From positions 1 through 16,249 of the forward strand of contig CAZNJB010000056.1 in NCBI GenBank assembly GCA_964573255.1: a DNA stretch of 16,249 bases, written 5' to 3'. Each line of letters opens with the position of its first letter. Position 1 is the stretch's first letter. The DNA comes from CAYNUJ01 sp964573255. GTDB lineage: Bacteria; Bacteroidota; Ignavibacteria; Ignavibacteriales; Melioribacteraceae. The notes beneath the pieces are model-generated. The model saw only the letters and a list, made by a program, of their open reading frames with translations, ran no database searches and was not told the DNA's origin. This document shows positions 1 to 9,161 of the stretch, piece after piece. A program made the position numbers and the translations under genes.

Positions 1-1032
1 GATCAATCCGACATCAAAAAATTGGACATTTTTCAATTTGCCAAAATCAGCATAACCATAATTAATAAATATTTTCAAATTGTTGGCGAATTTATACTTT
101 AATCCACCACCAAAAGTTAGTCCTTCTTCCGAATTATCTTTAAACAGCGAGCGGTAACCGCCTCGAACGAAGAACATTTCATCATACGAAAATTCCAAAC
201 CGCTGTTAACAAATTCGGTATTATCATTCGGGTGAGTTGCATCCACCGCATATGTTAAACGGAAATACCTGTCTTTGTATACATCTTGAGAAATACCAAT
301 TCTGAAAGTAAGCGGTAAGTTAAATGAACTCATTTCATAAACAGAAGGGATATTATTCGGACCACTGTTAATATCGTCGTTCGGGTCATAATTGAATTGT
401 ATATCTCTTCCATCGAGTTTCATTGCAGTACCAAAATTGGTAATAGCAGCACCGAGTTTCAACCCTGCAAATGGAGTTTCGTATAAAGTACCAACATCCA
501 ACGCAAAACCGTTCGCACTGGAATTCCAGATGGATTCGTGAATATACTTTGCTTGAATACCAAACGAAAAACGGTCAGTTAACTGACGGGAAAAACCTAA
601 GCCTATTGAAAGCGCACCGGCATCCCAATATCTGCCGTCTCCTTCGGGATTAGCAAATGTTCTTACTTTATCTTCTGGGACCCTGAACGAGGTAAGTGTA
701 GTGAATATTGTTCCGAGTCCTTCTATATCAATCGCACCGGCTGCAAAATCGTAACTCATATCCGCAATCCAATTTGCGTGATTGAATGTTACTTGACCGT
801 TATTGGTATTTCTTGCAACTCCGGCAGGATTGTAATAAGTGGAATAAATATCTCCGTCAATTGCAGTTAAAGCTCCTCCCATTGATACAGCTCTAGCACC
901 CGGAGTGATTTTCAAAAATTGGGCTGCAGTTGTACCAACTTTGGAAGTACCTTCGAACAACTGAGCGTTTGATATCGTAACAAAACCGAATATCATTACA
1001 ATTGCTAATATTTTAATATATTTTACTTTCAT
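1..1032 (-). CDS. PorV/PorQ-family outer-membrane barrel protein, C-terminus cut by window edge
   Basis: The open frame starts at the ATG at 1032 and runs to base 1 without a stop, giving 344 visible residues. Residues 1-23 form a signal peptide (MKVKYIKILAIVMIFGFVTI then SNA before QLFEG). Family marks are SKVGTTAAQFL, GARAVSMGGA (about 45-54) and YYNPAG (about 66-71), the N-terminal signature of PorV/PorQ (UPF0164/FadL-like) barrels. The rest alternates as beta strands rich in Gly and aromatics (RGGYRSLF, GLKYKFANN, INYGYADFG). In T9SS, PorV carries cargo from the translocon to the sortase PorU; Ignavibacteria are known to have many paralogues, so this copy need not be the housekeeping PorV. 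It follows the 1189-aa secreted protein by 31 nt in what looks like one transcript. The visible end (FFDVGLI) suggests only a few residues are missing. The family is well supported; the PorV versus PorQ role is not decided. Confidence 0.85.
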   Translation of the reverse strand, partial: MKVKYIKILAIVMIFGFVTISNAQLFEGTSKVGTTAAQFLKITPGARAVSMGGALTAIDGDIYSTYYNPAGVARNTNNGQVTFNHANWIADMSYDFAAGAIDIEGLGTIFTTLTSFRVPEDKVRTFANPEGDGRYWDAGALSIGLGFSRQLTDRFSFGIQAKYIHESIWNSSANGFALDVGTLYETPFAGLKLGAAITNFGTAMKLDGRDIQFNYDPNDDINSGPNNIPSVYEMSSFNLPLTFRIGISQDVYKDRYFRLTYAVDATHPNDNTEFVNSGLEFSYDEMFFVRGGYRSLFKDNSEEGLTFGGGLKYKFANNLKIFINYGYADFGKLKNVQFFDVGLI

Positions 1033-1037
1033 AAACT

Positions 1038-1043
1038 TCCTCC
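1038..1043 (-). promoter_or_regulatory. Shine-Dalgarno of the PorV/PorQ-family gene
   Basis: The minus strand reads GGAGGA five bases before the ATG at 1032. It confirms this start and shows that the gene has its own ribosome site inside the operon. Confidence 0.6.
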
Positions 1044-1063
1044 GTTATCTTTTGCCTTACGGC

Positions 1064-4000
1064 TTATTTAATAACTGCAAATCTTCCAATTTTTTCTCCC
1101 ACACCGGGAACTTCGATGTGATAGACATAAACACCGTAGGCAATTCTCTGGCCTTCGAAAGATAAAAGATCCCAAGTTGCCATACTGGTGAAATCATCTT
1201 TTTCGATTGTGTCTACTAAATCACCTGTTATTGTATAAATCCTTATTGTGCATTTTTGAGGTAAATTTCTGAACTGCAGAACTCTTTCACCTCTCTTTTC
1301 TGTCGATCTTCCGGGACCTTCAGCATCGCTGTATGCAACATAAGGATTAGGCACTACATAAATATTATCCAAACTATTTTTTATGGCTGCTGTGGATACT
1401 TGTGCCGATTTTGTCTGGAATACATATTTATCTCCACCTTGGAATGGTTTAGTAGTTGCTAATTTATATACATCACCGGCTTGAGGAAGAACTGGAGTAA
1501 CAGTCGAGTCATCAGGTAAAGCAAAAAGAATATCGTAACTTGTATTAAATCCTTGTTCTCCTTGAGGTTGAATAACAATCCATTCCCCAAAATTCCATCT
1601 GCCAGGTTTTTCTGCATTTGAACCGGTATTTTCAATAACAAGATATTGAGCCGGTTCGTTATCCGTAACGTTCCAAATAGTGAACGGACATATGGTAGAA
1701 GGAGTAATAGGGCTTAAATTTGAACGAACAGTATCACCCGGTTCATCATAAACCATAATAGTATCACCATTTACAACTTCAGCGTGTTCAGAAAGATTAT
1801 TCCATCTAACTTCCCAATCAGCTCTGTAATGAACTCTAGAACTGGGAACACCGATAATCGGCGGCTGGTGATTTACAGAATCTTTAATGTTCGTTGCTGT
1901 TTCATTTATCCAGCCTGTATTTTCAAGATCCAAAGCTAATGGATCATTTTTCACAAATACTTTCATTCCATCGAAAGTTGGATTTGCATCTTCATTATTC
2001 ATATATGAACTTTCAAAAACAGGATAATATTCATATGTAACGGTAAATTCTTCACCGCTGGGTAAGTCTCCTTGATGCAATCCTCTTATCTTACCAAATA
2101 ATTTATTAACAAAATACTTACTTGGATCGACAACATTTCCGCCGGCATCTTTTACAACTACACTCTGTACATCTATATTCTTATGGCTCAGATCAACAAA
2201 AACAGTATCTTTAGAGGTAAATGTTTCGGTAACACCGGTAGAATCTTTTACATTGTAAGTTGTTTCATCGTTAAATTCGATTACGTATGTTTTATCTTGA
2301 ACTTTCAAATTATCAAGAATTTTAATTTTAATCTTACCGGTAGAATTTCCGCTCACCTGCAAAGGAGCTCCGCCAATACCGGCTTCAGCATCGATAGTTC
2401 CGGTTGAAACCGGACCAGGAGTTACTTCAACAGTATTATCGTCGAAAGTAAGTACACCGGTAATTGGATCGCGAAGAATCACAACTTGATTTTCAGTTGG
2501 CGGAATTTCATCAGTTCCTGAATCGTAAGCTACTACAGCATAGTAGTATGTAATTCCGTTAGTTACGGATGAATCTACAAATTCATGAACCAAACCGGTA
2601 TTGTCGCCGAGATAAAATTTCACTGCTCTGCCGGCATATTCAACAGGATGATAACCGCTAAGACTATCATCTAAATCGAATTGGGCAATTGGTTTGCCTA
2701 AGAATGGAATTCCTCTACCGTCAGTAATTGTGAAAACATCACTGAATTGATGATCTCTACTTCTGTAAATTTTATAACCTTGAAAATCTTTTTTCCCTGA
2801 AAGAGGATCAACAGACTCTTCCGCTCGAGTATCCCAATACAAAGTAACTTTCCCATCTCCGGCAACAGCCGAAACAATCGGTTTTGCAGGAGGTTGAGCG
2901 AATCTGTAATCCGCTTCCAATATTCTTGTTGATGTAAGCGCATTTAAGGTAAGATCATCGAGATCATTACCGAACAAAATACACATTGAGAATCTCTGTG
3001 CTTCACCGGGAGCCAAACTTAAAGGACCTGTTCCGAAATTAAACACGTTATCTCCCGGTTGTGATAACAATTCCTGAGCGGTATCAATAGTATCGGACGA
3101 TAACCATTCCCACATTAAAGGATCGTTCAAAGGAACGTTAGGGAGTGAATTTGTATAAACCGCTGCGTGGAAAGAAGACAATCCAATTTGGTCGGATTCG
3201 GAAATATCTCTAAGTCCGAAGTTAGGCTCCGAACCGGCCCATTTGTAGCCTGGAAGTCTGTCTTCGCTCAATGGTTCTCCAAAATCGTATGATCCGTTTC
3301 CGTCAGTATCTAAATACCAAGCCTGAGATGGTTTCCCATCCCCTTCTCCGAAATCGGGACCGGGATAGTTTGGAGAATCCGGACCAATACCGTCAATTCC
3401 AACATCGTCTTTATCCGCATTCCAGTCGCCGTCTTCATCCCCTTCGTAACGAGGTCTTGGTTCGCCATAAACAGCGGTATATTTATCAAGATCAGAAATT
3501 CCAGTTGTTAAAGGAATGCTTACACCGTCAATAAATTGACCGGCGTTGTTTTGTGGATTTTCATCGGTAATACCGTCGTCATCGTTATCAAAATTATCTT
3601 CAGCATTCGATGGAGATTCAAGGAATTTCCATCCGAAATATCCGGCCGGTCTTCCACCGAAGCCGCTCATATCATCGTCCCAACTGTAAACCATATTTCT
3701 GGCTCTTTGCGGAAATTCACCGTCTTGCAAAGAGAATCCAAATGGATCAACAAATCCTGCACGGTCGTCACCGTAATCCGAAGGACCACCAACGTGAGGA
3801 TCACCGTGCATACCGAAATATGCTTTGGTTAATTCTTTCTCACTAGCATTGGTAACTTGATAAACTAAAAATAGAATATCCTCGGCTAATGGGTTGTTAA
3901 ATTGGATAACACGAACTTCCATATCCAACCCTAAACCTCTGCGAGTAGTATCTCCGGGGAAAGGAGAGTAATTAAACTCAGCATTGGAATAATCATCGAC

Positions 4001-4633
4001 TACAAAAAATACTTCTTCATCGGGTGCAGTAGCCTGATCGCCTAAGAATGCAGGCCATAAATATTTCCCCGCACCGGAATTATACCAGCTTTCCGGCCAG
4101 GAATCCGGCTTACCGTCACCATCCGAATCGCCAATGCTCAGTCTGGCAATTTCATTTTGAGTAGTATCTACATAACCGGCTTTCGGCAACCATCCCCATT
4201 TTAGAGTTCCTGTGGGATCATAATCGCCTTGAAATGTTCTAATGAAAGAATCATCAACAATTTGAACAACATTGCCGGAATCATCAATAACTTCAGCGGC
4301 AGCTAAAGGACCGAATTCGAAACCATATCCTAATCCCTGCCAAACTAGATCCGCAATATTTCCGAGTCTGTTCGGTGCGCAGATTGACGCGTAGTTGAAA
4401 AGAATCGTAGTAATTTTATTACCGTTAATGATTGATTCTTTTATTTGGCGCGGATCTCCGTTTGTTTTAAAATATTTCGGCGCATATTGATCGCCAAAAA
4501 TTCTTTGTGCATCTTCTTCCGATAACTGTTTTAATAAGGGATTGCCAAATTTGTCAGTTTCCTGCGCCCTAACGGAGGAAAATGCAAATAAGGCTGCTAT
4601 CAAAAGAACAATAAAATTTAATTTAACTTTCAT
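1064..4633 (-). CDS. Large secreted protein with acidic calcium-type loops, FN3-like domain and C-terminal sorting-like domain
   Basis: This encodes 1189 aa from the ATG at 4633. I prefer that start because it places a clean signal peptide (MKVKLNFIVLLIAALFAFSS, ending VRAQ) directly at the N-terminus and has AAAGGA nine bases upstream; in-frame GTG at 4660 and ATG at 4654 are alternatives. Visible parts: an N-terminal region unlike any domain I can name (about 25-165); four Asp/Gly-rich calcium-type loops at about 169-177 (DSDGDGKPD), 347-358 (NFDNDDDGITDE), 397-410 and 441-453 (DTDGNGSYDFGE); an FN3-like domain at about 584-721 (KVTLYWD, GYKIYRS, YYYAVVAYDSG); beta-rich linkers; and a C-terminal domain at about 1091-1189 (VVPNPY, IRIYTITGDLV, YGVYVYHIE, IGRFAVIK) resembling FlgD-Ig/T9SS tails without the classic YPNPFNP. 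It lies between a TonB receptor and a PorV-like gene, so it is probably a surface-exposed partner or T9SS cargo. Its ligand is unknown. Confidence 0.8.
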   Translation of the reverse strand: MKVKLNFIVLLIAALFAFSSVRAQETDKFGNPLLKQLSEEDAQRIFGDQYAPKYFKTNGDPRQIKESIINGNKITTILFNYASICAPNRLGNIADLVWQGLGYGFEFGPLAAAEVIDDSGNVVQIVDDSFIRTFQGDYDPTGTLKWGWLPKAGYVDTTQNEIARLSIGDSDGDGKPDSWPESWYNSGAGKYLWPAFLGDQATAPDEEVFFVVDDYSNAEFNYSPFPGDTTRRGLGLDMEVRVIQFNNPLAEDILFLVYQVTNASEKELTKAYFGMHGDPHVGGPSDYGDDRAGFVDPFGFSLQDGEFPQRARNMVYSWDDDMSGFGGRPAGYFGWKFLESPSNAEDNFDNDDDGITDENPQNNAGQFIDGVSIPLTTGISDLDKYTAVYGEPRPRYEGDEDGDWNADKDDVGIDGIGPDSPNYPGPDFGEGDGKPSQAWYLDTDGNGSYDFGEPLSEDRLPGYKWAGSEPNFGLRDISESDQIGLSSFHAAVYTNSLPNVPLNDPLMWEWLSSDTIDTAQELLSQPGDNVFNFGTGPLSLAPGEAQRFSMCILFGNDLDDLTLNALTSTRILEADYRFAQPPAKPIVSAVAGDGKVTLYWDTRAEESVDPLSGKKDFQGYKIYRSRDHQFSDVFTITDGRGIPFLGKPIAQFDLDDSLSGYHPVEYAGRAVKFYLGDNTGLVHEFVDSSVTNGITYYYAVVAYDSGTDEIPPTENQVVILRDPITGVLTFDDNTVEVTPGPVSTGTIDAEAGIGGAPLQVSGNSTGKIKIKILDNLKVQDKTYVIEFNDETTYNVKDSTGVTETFTSKDTVFVDLSHKNIDVQSVVVKDAGGNVVDPSKYFVNKLFGKIRGLHQGDLPSGEEFTVTYEYYPVFESSYMNNEDANPTFDGMKVFVKNDPLALDLENTGWINETATNIKDSVNHQPPIIGVPSSRVHYRADWEVRWNNLSEHAEVVNGDTIMVYDEPGDTVRSNLSPITPSTICPFTIWNVTDNEPAQYLVIENTGSNAEKPGRWNFGEWIVIQPQGEQGFNTSYDILFALPDDSTVTPVLPQAGDVYKLATTKPFQGGDKYVFQTKSAQVSTAAIKNSLDNIYVVPNPYVAYSDAEGPGRSTEKRGERVLQFRNLPQKCTIRIYTITGDLVDTIEKDDFTSMATWDLLSFEGQRIAYGVYVYHIEVPGVGEKIGRFAVIK

Positions 4634-4662
4634 ATCTATAATTCCTTTTTTCATTTTCACTC

Positions 4663-7509
4663 TCAGTTAAAAAGAACCGAAAAACCTAAACGAATTTCGC
4701 GAGGTCTGTTAACTCTTTCGGGCCTTTTGGAATAATACCCGTCAATTTCATTTATGCCGAATAATCCCGGATCACCTGAATTAATTCTGCGGCGAATATC
4801 CTGAAATTGAAATTCATTCGATGTTTCCTCAACAGCAGAAAGAGCCCTGCCCGAACTCGCATAAACAAAAAGTTCATTCTGAGTATCGAATAAGTTATTT
4901 ACTTGCATAAATACGGAATATTTTAAATTGCCAACTTTAAAGTATTTCTCGAATTTAAAATCTACATTCCATTGAATCGGCTGCCTATCCGAATTTTGTT
5001 GATAGGTGATAATATTCGGAATTGTAGAGGGCAGAATAGGTGTATATGGTGTACCGGTTTGAACATTTGCAATTATTCCTGCCGACCAATCGCCCGGCTC
5101 ATTTAAGCCGATAGAAACATTAATTACGTGTTGACGGTCGAAACTGATCGGTACTAAATAGGTTTCCGATTGTTTTCCTGATACTTCACTGAAAAACAAT
5201 TCATCGGAAGGATATGTTCTGTTACCTTCCGCAACTTGGAATGTATAATCTAATCTAGCATCTAACATGCTACCCGGCGAACGCCTTTTATAGAAAGAAA
5301 GAGTTACACCTCTAACATTTGAATAAGCTAAGTTGGTTAGAACTCTATATTGCCGTCCTGTAGCCGTATAAACTGTTTGAGTGAAAATATAATCTCTAAC
5401 GTCTTTATAATAAGCTGTTAAATCAAATTTGAAATCATCAGTAAGAGCCTGCTGTAAACCCATTTCGTATTGTACGGATTTTTGCATTTTCACATTTGGA
5501 TTTCCAAATGTAGGAGTAGAACCAATATTATTAACATAATAATAAGGATTTCTATACAGCGAGGCCAAACTTCCGTTTTGATAGAAATGTCCGTAACTAA
5601 ACCTGATCACGCCTCTATCGGTAATCGGGAATGAAACACTGATTCTTGGTGATAAATGTTGTTTCGGTTTGGCAGTTTGTTTGCTGCGGGTAATATAACC
5701 GAATAACAAATCTTGCAAATCTTTAGAAAGATTTGTGTTGTAATCGGATTTAGGATCGAAATATTCATATCGTAAACCGATATTTAAAATCAGTGTTTTG
5801 GCTAATTCAATCTTATCCTGAATATAAATAGCCGCATCCATCGGATATTTTGTGTAAGTAGTTATCAGAGACGGTTCTGTAGTTGGATCAGGTTTATATC
5901 GAGTAATAGTAAGAGTACTGTCGTACAGCAAATCATTTGTAATTATATTGCTGCCATCAGCCTTACGAACTTGAACGTAGTAACTTTCAACAAATAATTC
6001 ATGGAATCTTGACTCAAATCCGGCTTTAATTTCGTGTGAACCGAACATCTGAGCAACCAAATCTCCTTTTAGTGTAAAAGTTTTGGTTTTTCTCCGAAAT
6101 CTTCTATTATCCGTTCCACCGGATAAAAATCCGGTATTGCTTATTCCTCTTCTGAATAATGTAGGTAAATATCTTTCATCATTAACATCTTTGTACAAAT
6201 AATATTTATTTTCATTATAACCATAGGAAGCTTTTAAGGTATAGAACATATTATCATTAACGGTATGAATGAAATCAAATGCTTGTATTAAACCGTTAGT
6301 ATAAGTAGTTCCTTTACCATCAGGGTTAAATTTGTATTCCCGAGAATAGCTTTTGAATCGTCCCTGGCTATAAACCGCTTCATATTTTAATCTGATTAAA
6401 CTGGAAAGCCTATAACTTATATTTCCCTGCAAATTGTAGTTCGTAGAAGAATTCATCGGAACTAAAGCTTTGTCACCAGTGGGTAATCCGTTGCTGTTTT
6501 TATCATACGGATTGAAGAAATACGGATCGGTGAAAACACCTTTACGAGGATCGTCCGAGGAAAAAGCTTCCCTGGTAAGATACGAATCGGATGGTCTGTA
6601 AAGTCTTTTACCATAAATAGAGCCTTTAAAGTTTTCGTAAACACCGGAAGCAAATACTTTCAATTTTTTATTTGTTCCGGGTATCGGACCACCGAAAGTA
6701 GCTTCAAATCTACCTCTATTAAGAGGATCTATCTCATCAATATTTTCAAATAAAGCTGTCCTATCAGTCACAAAATCTCCGGCATAACCTCTAAGACTGA
6801 ATGAATATTTATCTCCACCTTCCTTAGTAACGTAGTTAACAACACCTGAAAGAGCATTGCCGTATTCAGCGCTAAAAGTACCCGCGGAGAGGGAAACTTC
6901 CTGTACTGCGTTAGTTGCTAAACCGACCGAACGACTATTCCCATACGGATCATTAAGCGAAACGCCATTTAATGTATAGGCAATTTCATTTCCGTATCCG
7001 CCTCTTACGTGAATAGAACCATCATCGTCAACTACAACACCAGCAGTTAACTTAATAACATCAGTAATTTGATCTACCGGTAATTGGTCGATGGTTTCAC
7101 TCGTAATAGCGACTTGTGGGTTGGTTAAATCCTGTCTGATGAGTGGATTCCGTTCGCCTCGAACAACAACCGCTTCCATTTCAAGGGTGCCCGATGAAAG
7201 TTCGAAATCAAGACGTGTAGTAAAATCGACATTTACTCTAACATCTTTATAAGACTGCTTTTGGTAACCTATTACCGAAGCAGTAACTGTATAAACACCA
7301 GGCGGAACATTCAAGATTGTGAAATTTCCATCTATATCAGTTGCCGCACCGTAAGTGGTTCCCTCAATAATTACATTGGCAAAAGGTAATGCCTCTTGAG
7401 TGTCTTTGTCTTTTACCGTACCGGAAATTTTACCCGTATTCCCGGCGAAGAGGGTTCCCGCCGAAATCATAACGACGAGTGCAATTAAATTGCGTAAGGT
7501 GTGCTTCAT
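4663..7509 (-). CDS. TonB-dependent outer-membrane receptor with carboxypeptidase-regulatory-like N-domain
   Basis: This 948-aa protein has a signal peptide at residues 1-22 (ending TLFA before GN). A CarboxypepD_reg-like beta domain follows at about 26-105 (GKISGTVKDKDTQEALPFAN, ATDIDGNFTILNVPPGVYTV). A possible TonB-box-like stretch (MEAVVVRGE) lies near 111-119. The plug is at about 125-230 (VDQITDVIKLTAGVVV, IHVRGGYGNEIAYTLNGV, FSAEYGNALSGVVNYVTKEG), and a beta barrel of about 700 residues runs to the C-terminus (REIRLGFSVLF, then a final Asn where an aromatic is usual). Such receptors take up substrates across the outer membrane using TonB-ExbBD energy. The plug style resembles Oar-type receptors more than classic SusC, and no SusD gene is present. 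It is the first gene of the operon, with the secreted 1189-aa gene 29 nt after its TGA stop. The start ATG has GAGGT six bases upstream. The substrate cannot be read from sequence. Confidence 0.9.
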   Translation of the reverse strand: MKHTLRNLIALVVMISAGTLFAGNTGKISGTVKDKDTQEALPFANVIIEGTTYGAATDIDGNFTILNVPPGVYTVTASVIGYQKQSYKDVRVNVDFTTRLDFELSSGTLEMEAVVVRGERNPLIRQDLTNPQVAITSETIDQLPVDQITDVIKLTAGVVVDDDGSIHVRGGYGNEIAYTLNGVSLNDPYGNSRSVGLATNAVQEVSLSAGTFSAEYGNALSGVVNYVTKEGGDKYSFSLRGYAGDFVTDRTALFENIDEIDPLNRGRFEATFGGPIPGTNKKLKVFASGVYENFKGSIYGKRLYRPSDSYLTREAFSSDDPRKGVFTDPYFFNPYDKNSNGLPTGDKALVPMNSSTNYNLQGNISYRLSSLIRLKYEAVYSQGRFKSYSREYKFNPDGKGTTYTNGLIQAFDFIHTVNDNMFYTLKASYGYNENKYYLYKDVNDERYLPTLFRRGISNTGFLSGGTDNRRFRRKTKTFTLKGDLVAQMFGSHEIKAGFESRFHELFVESYYVQVRKADGSNIITNDLLYDSTLTITRYKPDPTTEPSLITTYTKYPMDAAIYIQDKIELAKTLILNIGLRYEYFDPKSDYNTNLSKDLQDLLFGYITRSKQTAKPKQHLSPRISVSFPITDRGVIRFSYGHFYQNGSLASLYRNPYYYVNNIGSTPTFGNPNVKMQKSVQYEMGLQQALTDDFKFDLTAYYKDVRDYIFTQTVYTATGRQYRVLTNLAYSNVRGVTLSFYKRRSPGSMLDARLDYTFQVAEGNRTYPSDELFFSEVSGKQSETYLVPISFDRQHVINVSIGLNEPGDWSAGIIANVQTGTPYTPILPSTIPNIITYQQNSDRQPIQWNVDFKFEKYFKVGNLKYSVFMQVNNLFDTQNELFVYASSGRALSAVEETSNEFQFQDIRRRINSGDPGLFGINEIDGYYSKRPERVNRPREIRLGFSVLFN

Positions 7510-7536
7510 ATGGGTACCTCTATATTTAAGAATTGA

Positions 7537-7564
7537 TAATTGATATTTGATAATTGATATTTGA
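7537..7564. repeat. 14-bp tandem repeat, two perfect copies, in the TonB-receptor leader
   Basis: TAATTGATATTTGA occurs twice head to tail (7537-7550 and 7551-7564), preceded by a partial copy AATTGAT at 7531-7537. It lies 28-55 bases upstream of the TonB-receptor ATG, within the likely untranslated leader. Such short repeats may vary in copy number; here two copies are simply observed. Confidence 0.8.
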
Positions 7565-7617
7565 CTTGATTAGATCTTCAAAAATGCAGAGAACTGGTTT
7601 CCTATTATAATGGAGTG

Positions 7618-7649
7618 TAAAAATAAGAATGTTCTATTTTTTATCCAAA
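7618..7649 (-). promoter_or_regulatory. Possible Bacteroidota-type promoter for the TonB-receptor operon
   Basis: On the minus strand TTTG (7646-7649) is followed after 20 bases by TATTTTTA (7618-7625). This fits the Bacteroidota -33 TTTG / -7 TAnnTTTG pattern except for the last base. It would give a leader of about 100 nt containing the tandem repeat. The region is AT-rich, so a chance match is possible. Confidence 0.3.
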
Positions 7650-7792
7650 AAAACTAATCTTATTTTTTGCATTAATTAGTTTATATTCTGCATATATTAT
7701 TTCTTTATTTAACGAAAGATTCTTAACTCGCAGCATAAAAAAAATTATTACATTTATTTATTAAAAATAAAAATTTTTCAATAGGAGATTCT

Positions 7793-9145
7793 ATGGGCAC
7801 ATTAATGGTATCGGTATCCGGAATTCGCGGAATTGTTGGAGATGGATTAGACCCAAATACTATTATAAAATATTCATCAGCTTATGCAGATTTCTGTAAA
7901 GAAGGGAAAGTTGTAATAGGAAGAGATGGTAGAATTACCGGCACAATGGTTTATAACTTAGTTGCCGGTACATTAATTGCGAAAGGACTGGATGTAATTG
8001 ATATTGGTATATGCCCCACTCCAACTGTTCTATACAATGTAAAAAAATTAGGAGCCGTAGGCGGAATATCAATTTCTGCTAGTCATAATCCTAATGAATG
8101 GAACGCTTTGAAATTATTAAATTCTCAAGGCGAATTTATGACTGTTGAAGAGAATAAAATTATACTGCAGAATCTGGAAGATTCGGTTAATAATTATCAA
8201 CCTTGGAATAAGCTTGGCAAAGAAGAAAAATATTCCGAGGGACTCATCAATCATATGAATGATGTTCTTAATCTAGAATATATAGATGTAGAAGCTATAC
8301 GCAGAAGAAAATTTAAAGTATTATTAGACTGTGTAAACGGTGCCGGTTCTTATATAATGCCGCAATTGTTGGAAAAATTCGGCTGTGAAGTAATAAAGAT
8401 AAATTGTGAAAAAAGCGGAATTTTCCCCCGTCTTCCGGAACCAATACCGGAAAATCTGACCGAAACAATGGATGCAATCAAACAAAACAATGTTGATATA
8501 GGTATTGTAGTGGATCCGGATGTTGACCGTTTGGTTCTTTTAACCGATAAAGGCGAACCTTTCAGTGAAGAAAACACTATTGCACAGGCTGTTCGTTTTG
8601 TACTATCGAAGCAAAAAGGGAATGTTGTGGTAAATCTTTCAACAACCAGAGCTGTAGACGATTTAGCCGCGGAACAAAACTGTAAAGTCTTCCGCTCTCC
8701 GGTTGGAGAAGCTAATGTAGTTACATTAATGAAAGAAGTAAATGCCGTTATTGGCGGAGAAGGTTCCGGCGGGGTTATTTATCCTGCTCTTCATTATGGC
8801 AGAGATGCTTTGGTAGGCACTGCAATTATATTACAGCACTTGCTCGAATTTGGCGGTACAATGAGCGAATTAAAAGCTGCTATCCCGCAATATTATATAT
8901 ATAAGAAGAAAATTGAGTTGGGACAAACTAATCCTGACGATATAATTGCAAAATTGAAAGAAAAATATTCAGATCAAAAAATAAATAAAGACGACGGTTT
9001 AAGAATCGACTTCCAGGATCATTGGGTGCATTTGAGAAAGTCGAATACAGAACCGATAATAAGATGTATTACCGAAGCCAAAACATTTGACGAAGCAAAA
9101 AATTGGGGAGAAAAATATTTCGCTGAAATCAAAGAATTGATTTAA
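7793..9145 (+). CDS. glmM: Phosphoglucosamine mutase (alpha-D-phosphohexomutase family, Bacteroidota type)
   Basis: This 450-aa cytoplasmic enzyme of usual family length converts glucosamine-6-phosphate to glucosamine-1-phosphate for UDP-GlcNAc synthesis, feeding peptidoglycan and LPS. All four hexomutase signatures are intact: the N-terminal SVSGIRGIVGDGL; the active-site loop SISASHNP with phosphoserine Ser97; the metal loop DPDVDR at 241-246 (Asp241, 243 and 245); and the sugar loop GEGSGG at 322-327. The phosphate-binding loop RKSNTEPIIR is at 415-424. SNTEP also occurs in phosphomannomutases, but the overall pattern with SxSGIRG and WVHLRKSNTEP matches the GlmM-type proteins of Bacteroidota. 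A role as phosphomannomutase or phosphoglucomutase cannot be excluded. The start is ATG with AGGAGA six bases upstream. It is the only plus-strand protein gene in the window, divergent from the TonB operon, convergent with the DUF58 gene, and so probably monocistronic. Confidence 0.85.
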   Translation: MGTLMVSVSGIRGIVGDGLDPNTIIKYSSAYADFCKEGKVVIGRDGRITGTMVYNLVAGTLIAKGLDVIDIGICPTPTVLYNVKKLGAVGGISISASHNPNEWNALKLLNSQGEFMTVEENKIILQNLEDSVNNYQPWNKLGKEEKYSEGLINHMNDVLNLEYIDVEAIRRRKFKVLLDCVNGAGSYIMPQLLEKFGCEVIKINCEKSGIFPRLPEPIPENLTETMDAIKQNNVDIGIVVDPDVDRLVLLTDKGEPFSEENTIAQAVRFVLSKQKGNVVVNLSTTRAVDDLAAEQNCKVFRSPVGEANVVTLMKEVNAVIGGEGSGGVIYPALHYGRDALVGTAIILQHLLEFGGTMSELKAAIPQYYIYKKKIELGQTNPDDIIAKLKEKYSDQKINKDDGLRIDFQDHWVHLRKSNTEPIIRCITEAKTFDEAKNWGEKYFAEIKELI

Positions 9146-9161
9146 GTTATGTGAATAGGAT

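Noticed and set aside
3271..3846. Plus-strand open frames inside the large secreted protein gene
   Set aside because: They lie wholly antisense to a well-supported gene, have low-complexity or basic composition and show no recognisable domain or ribosome site.
7531..7564. Possible CRISPR or replication-iteron array
   Set aside because: There are only two full head-to-tail copies of 14 bp without spacers, no cas or rep gene, and no DnaA-box cluster.
7660..7792. Promoter for glmM on the plus strand
   Set aside because: Several TTTG and TATA-like words occur (around 7665-7720), but none pair with proper spacing and match better than background in this AT-rich stretch.
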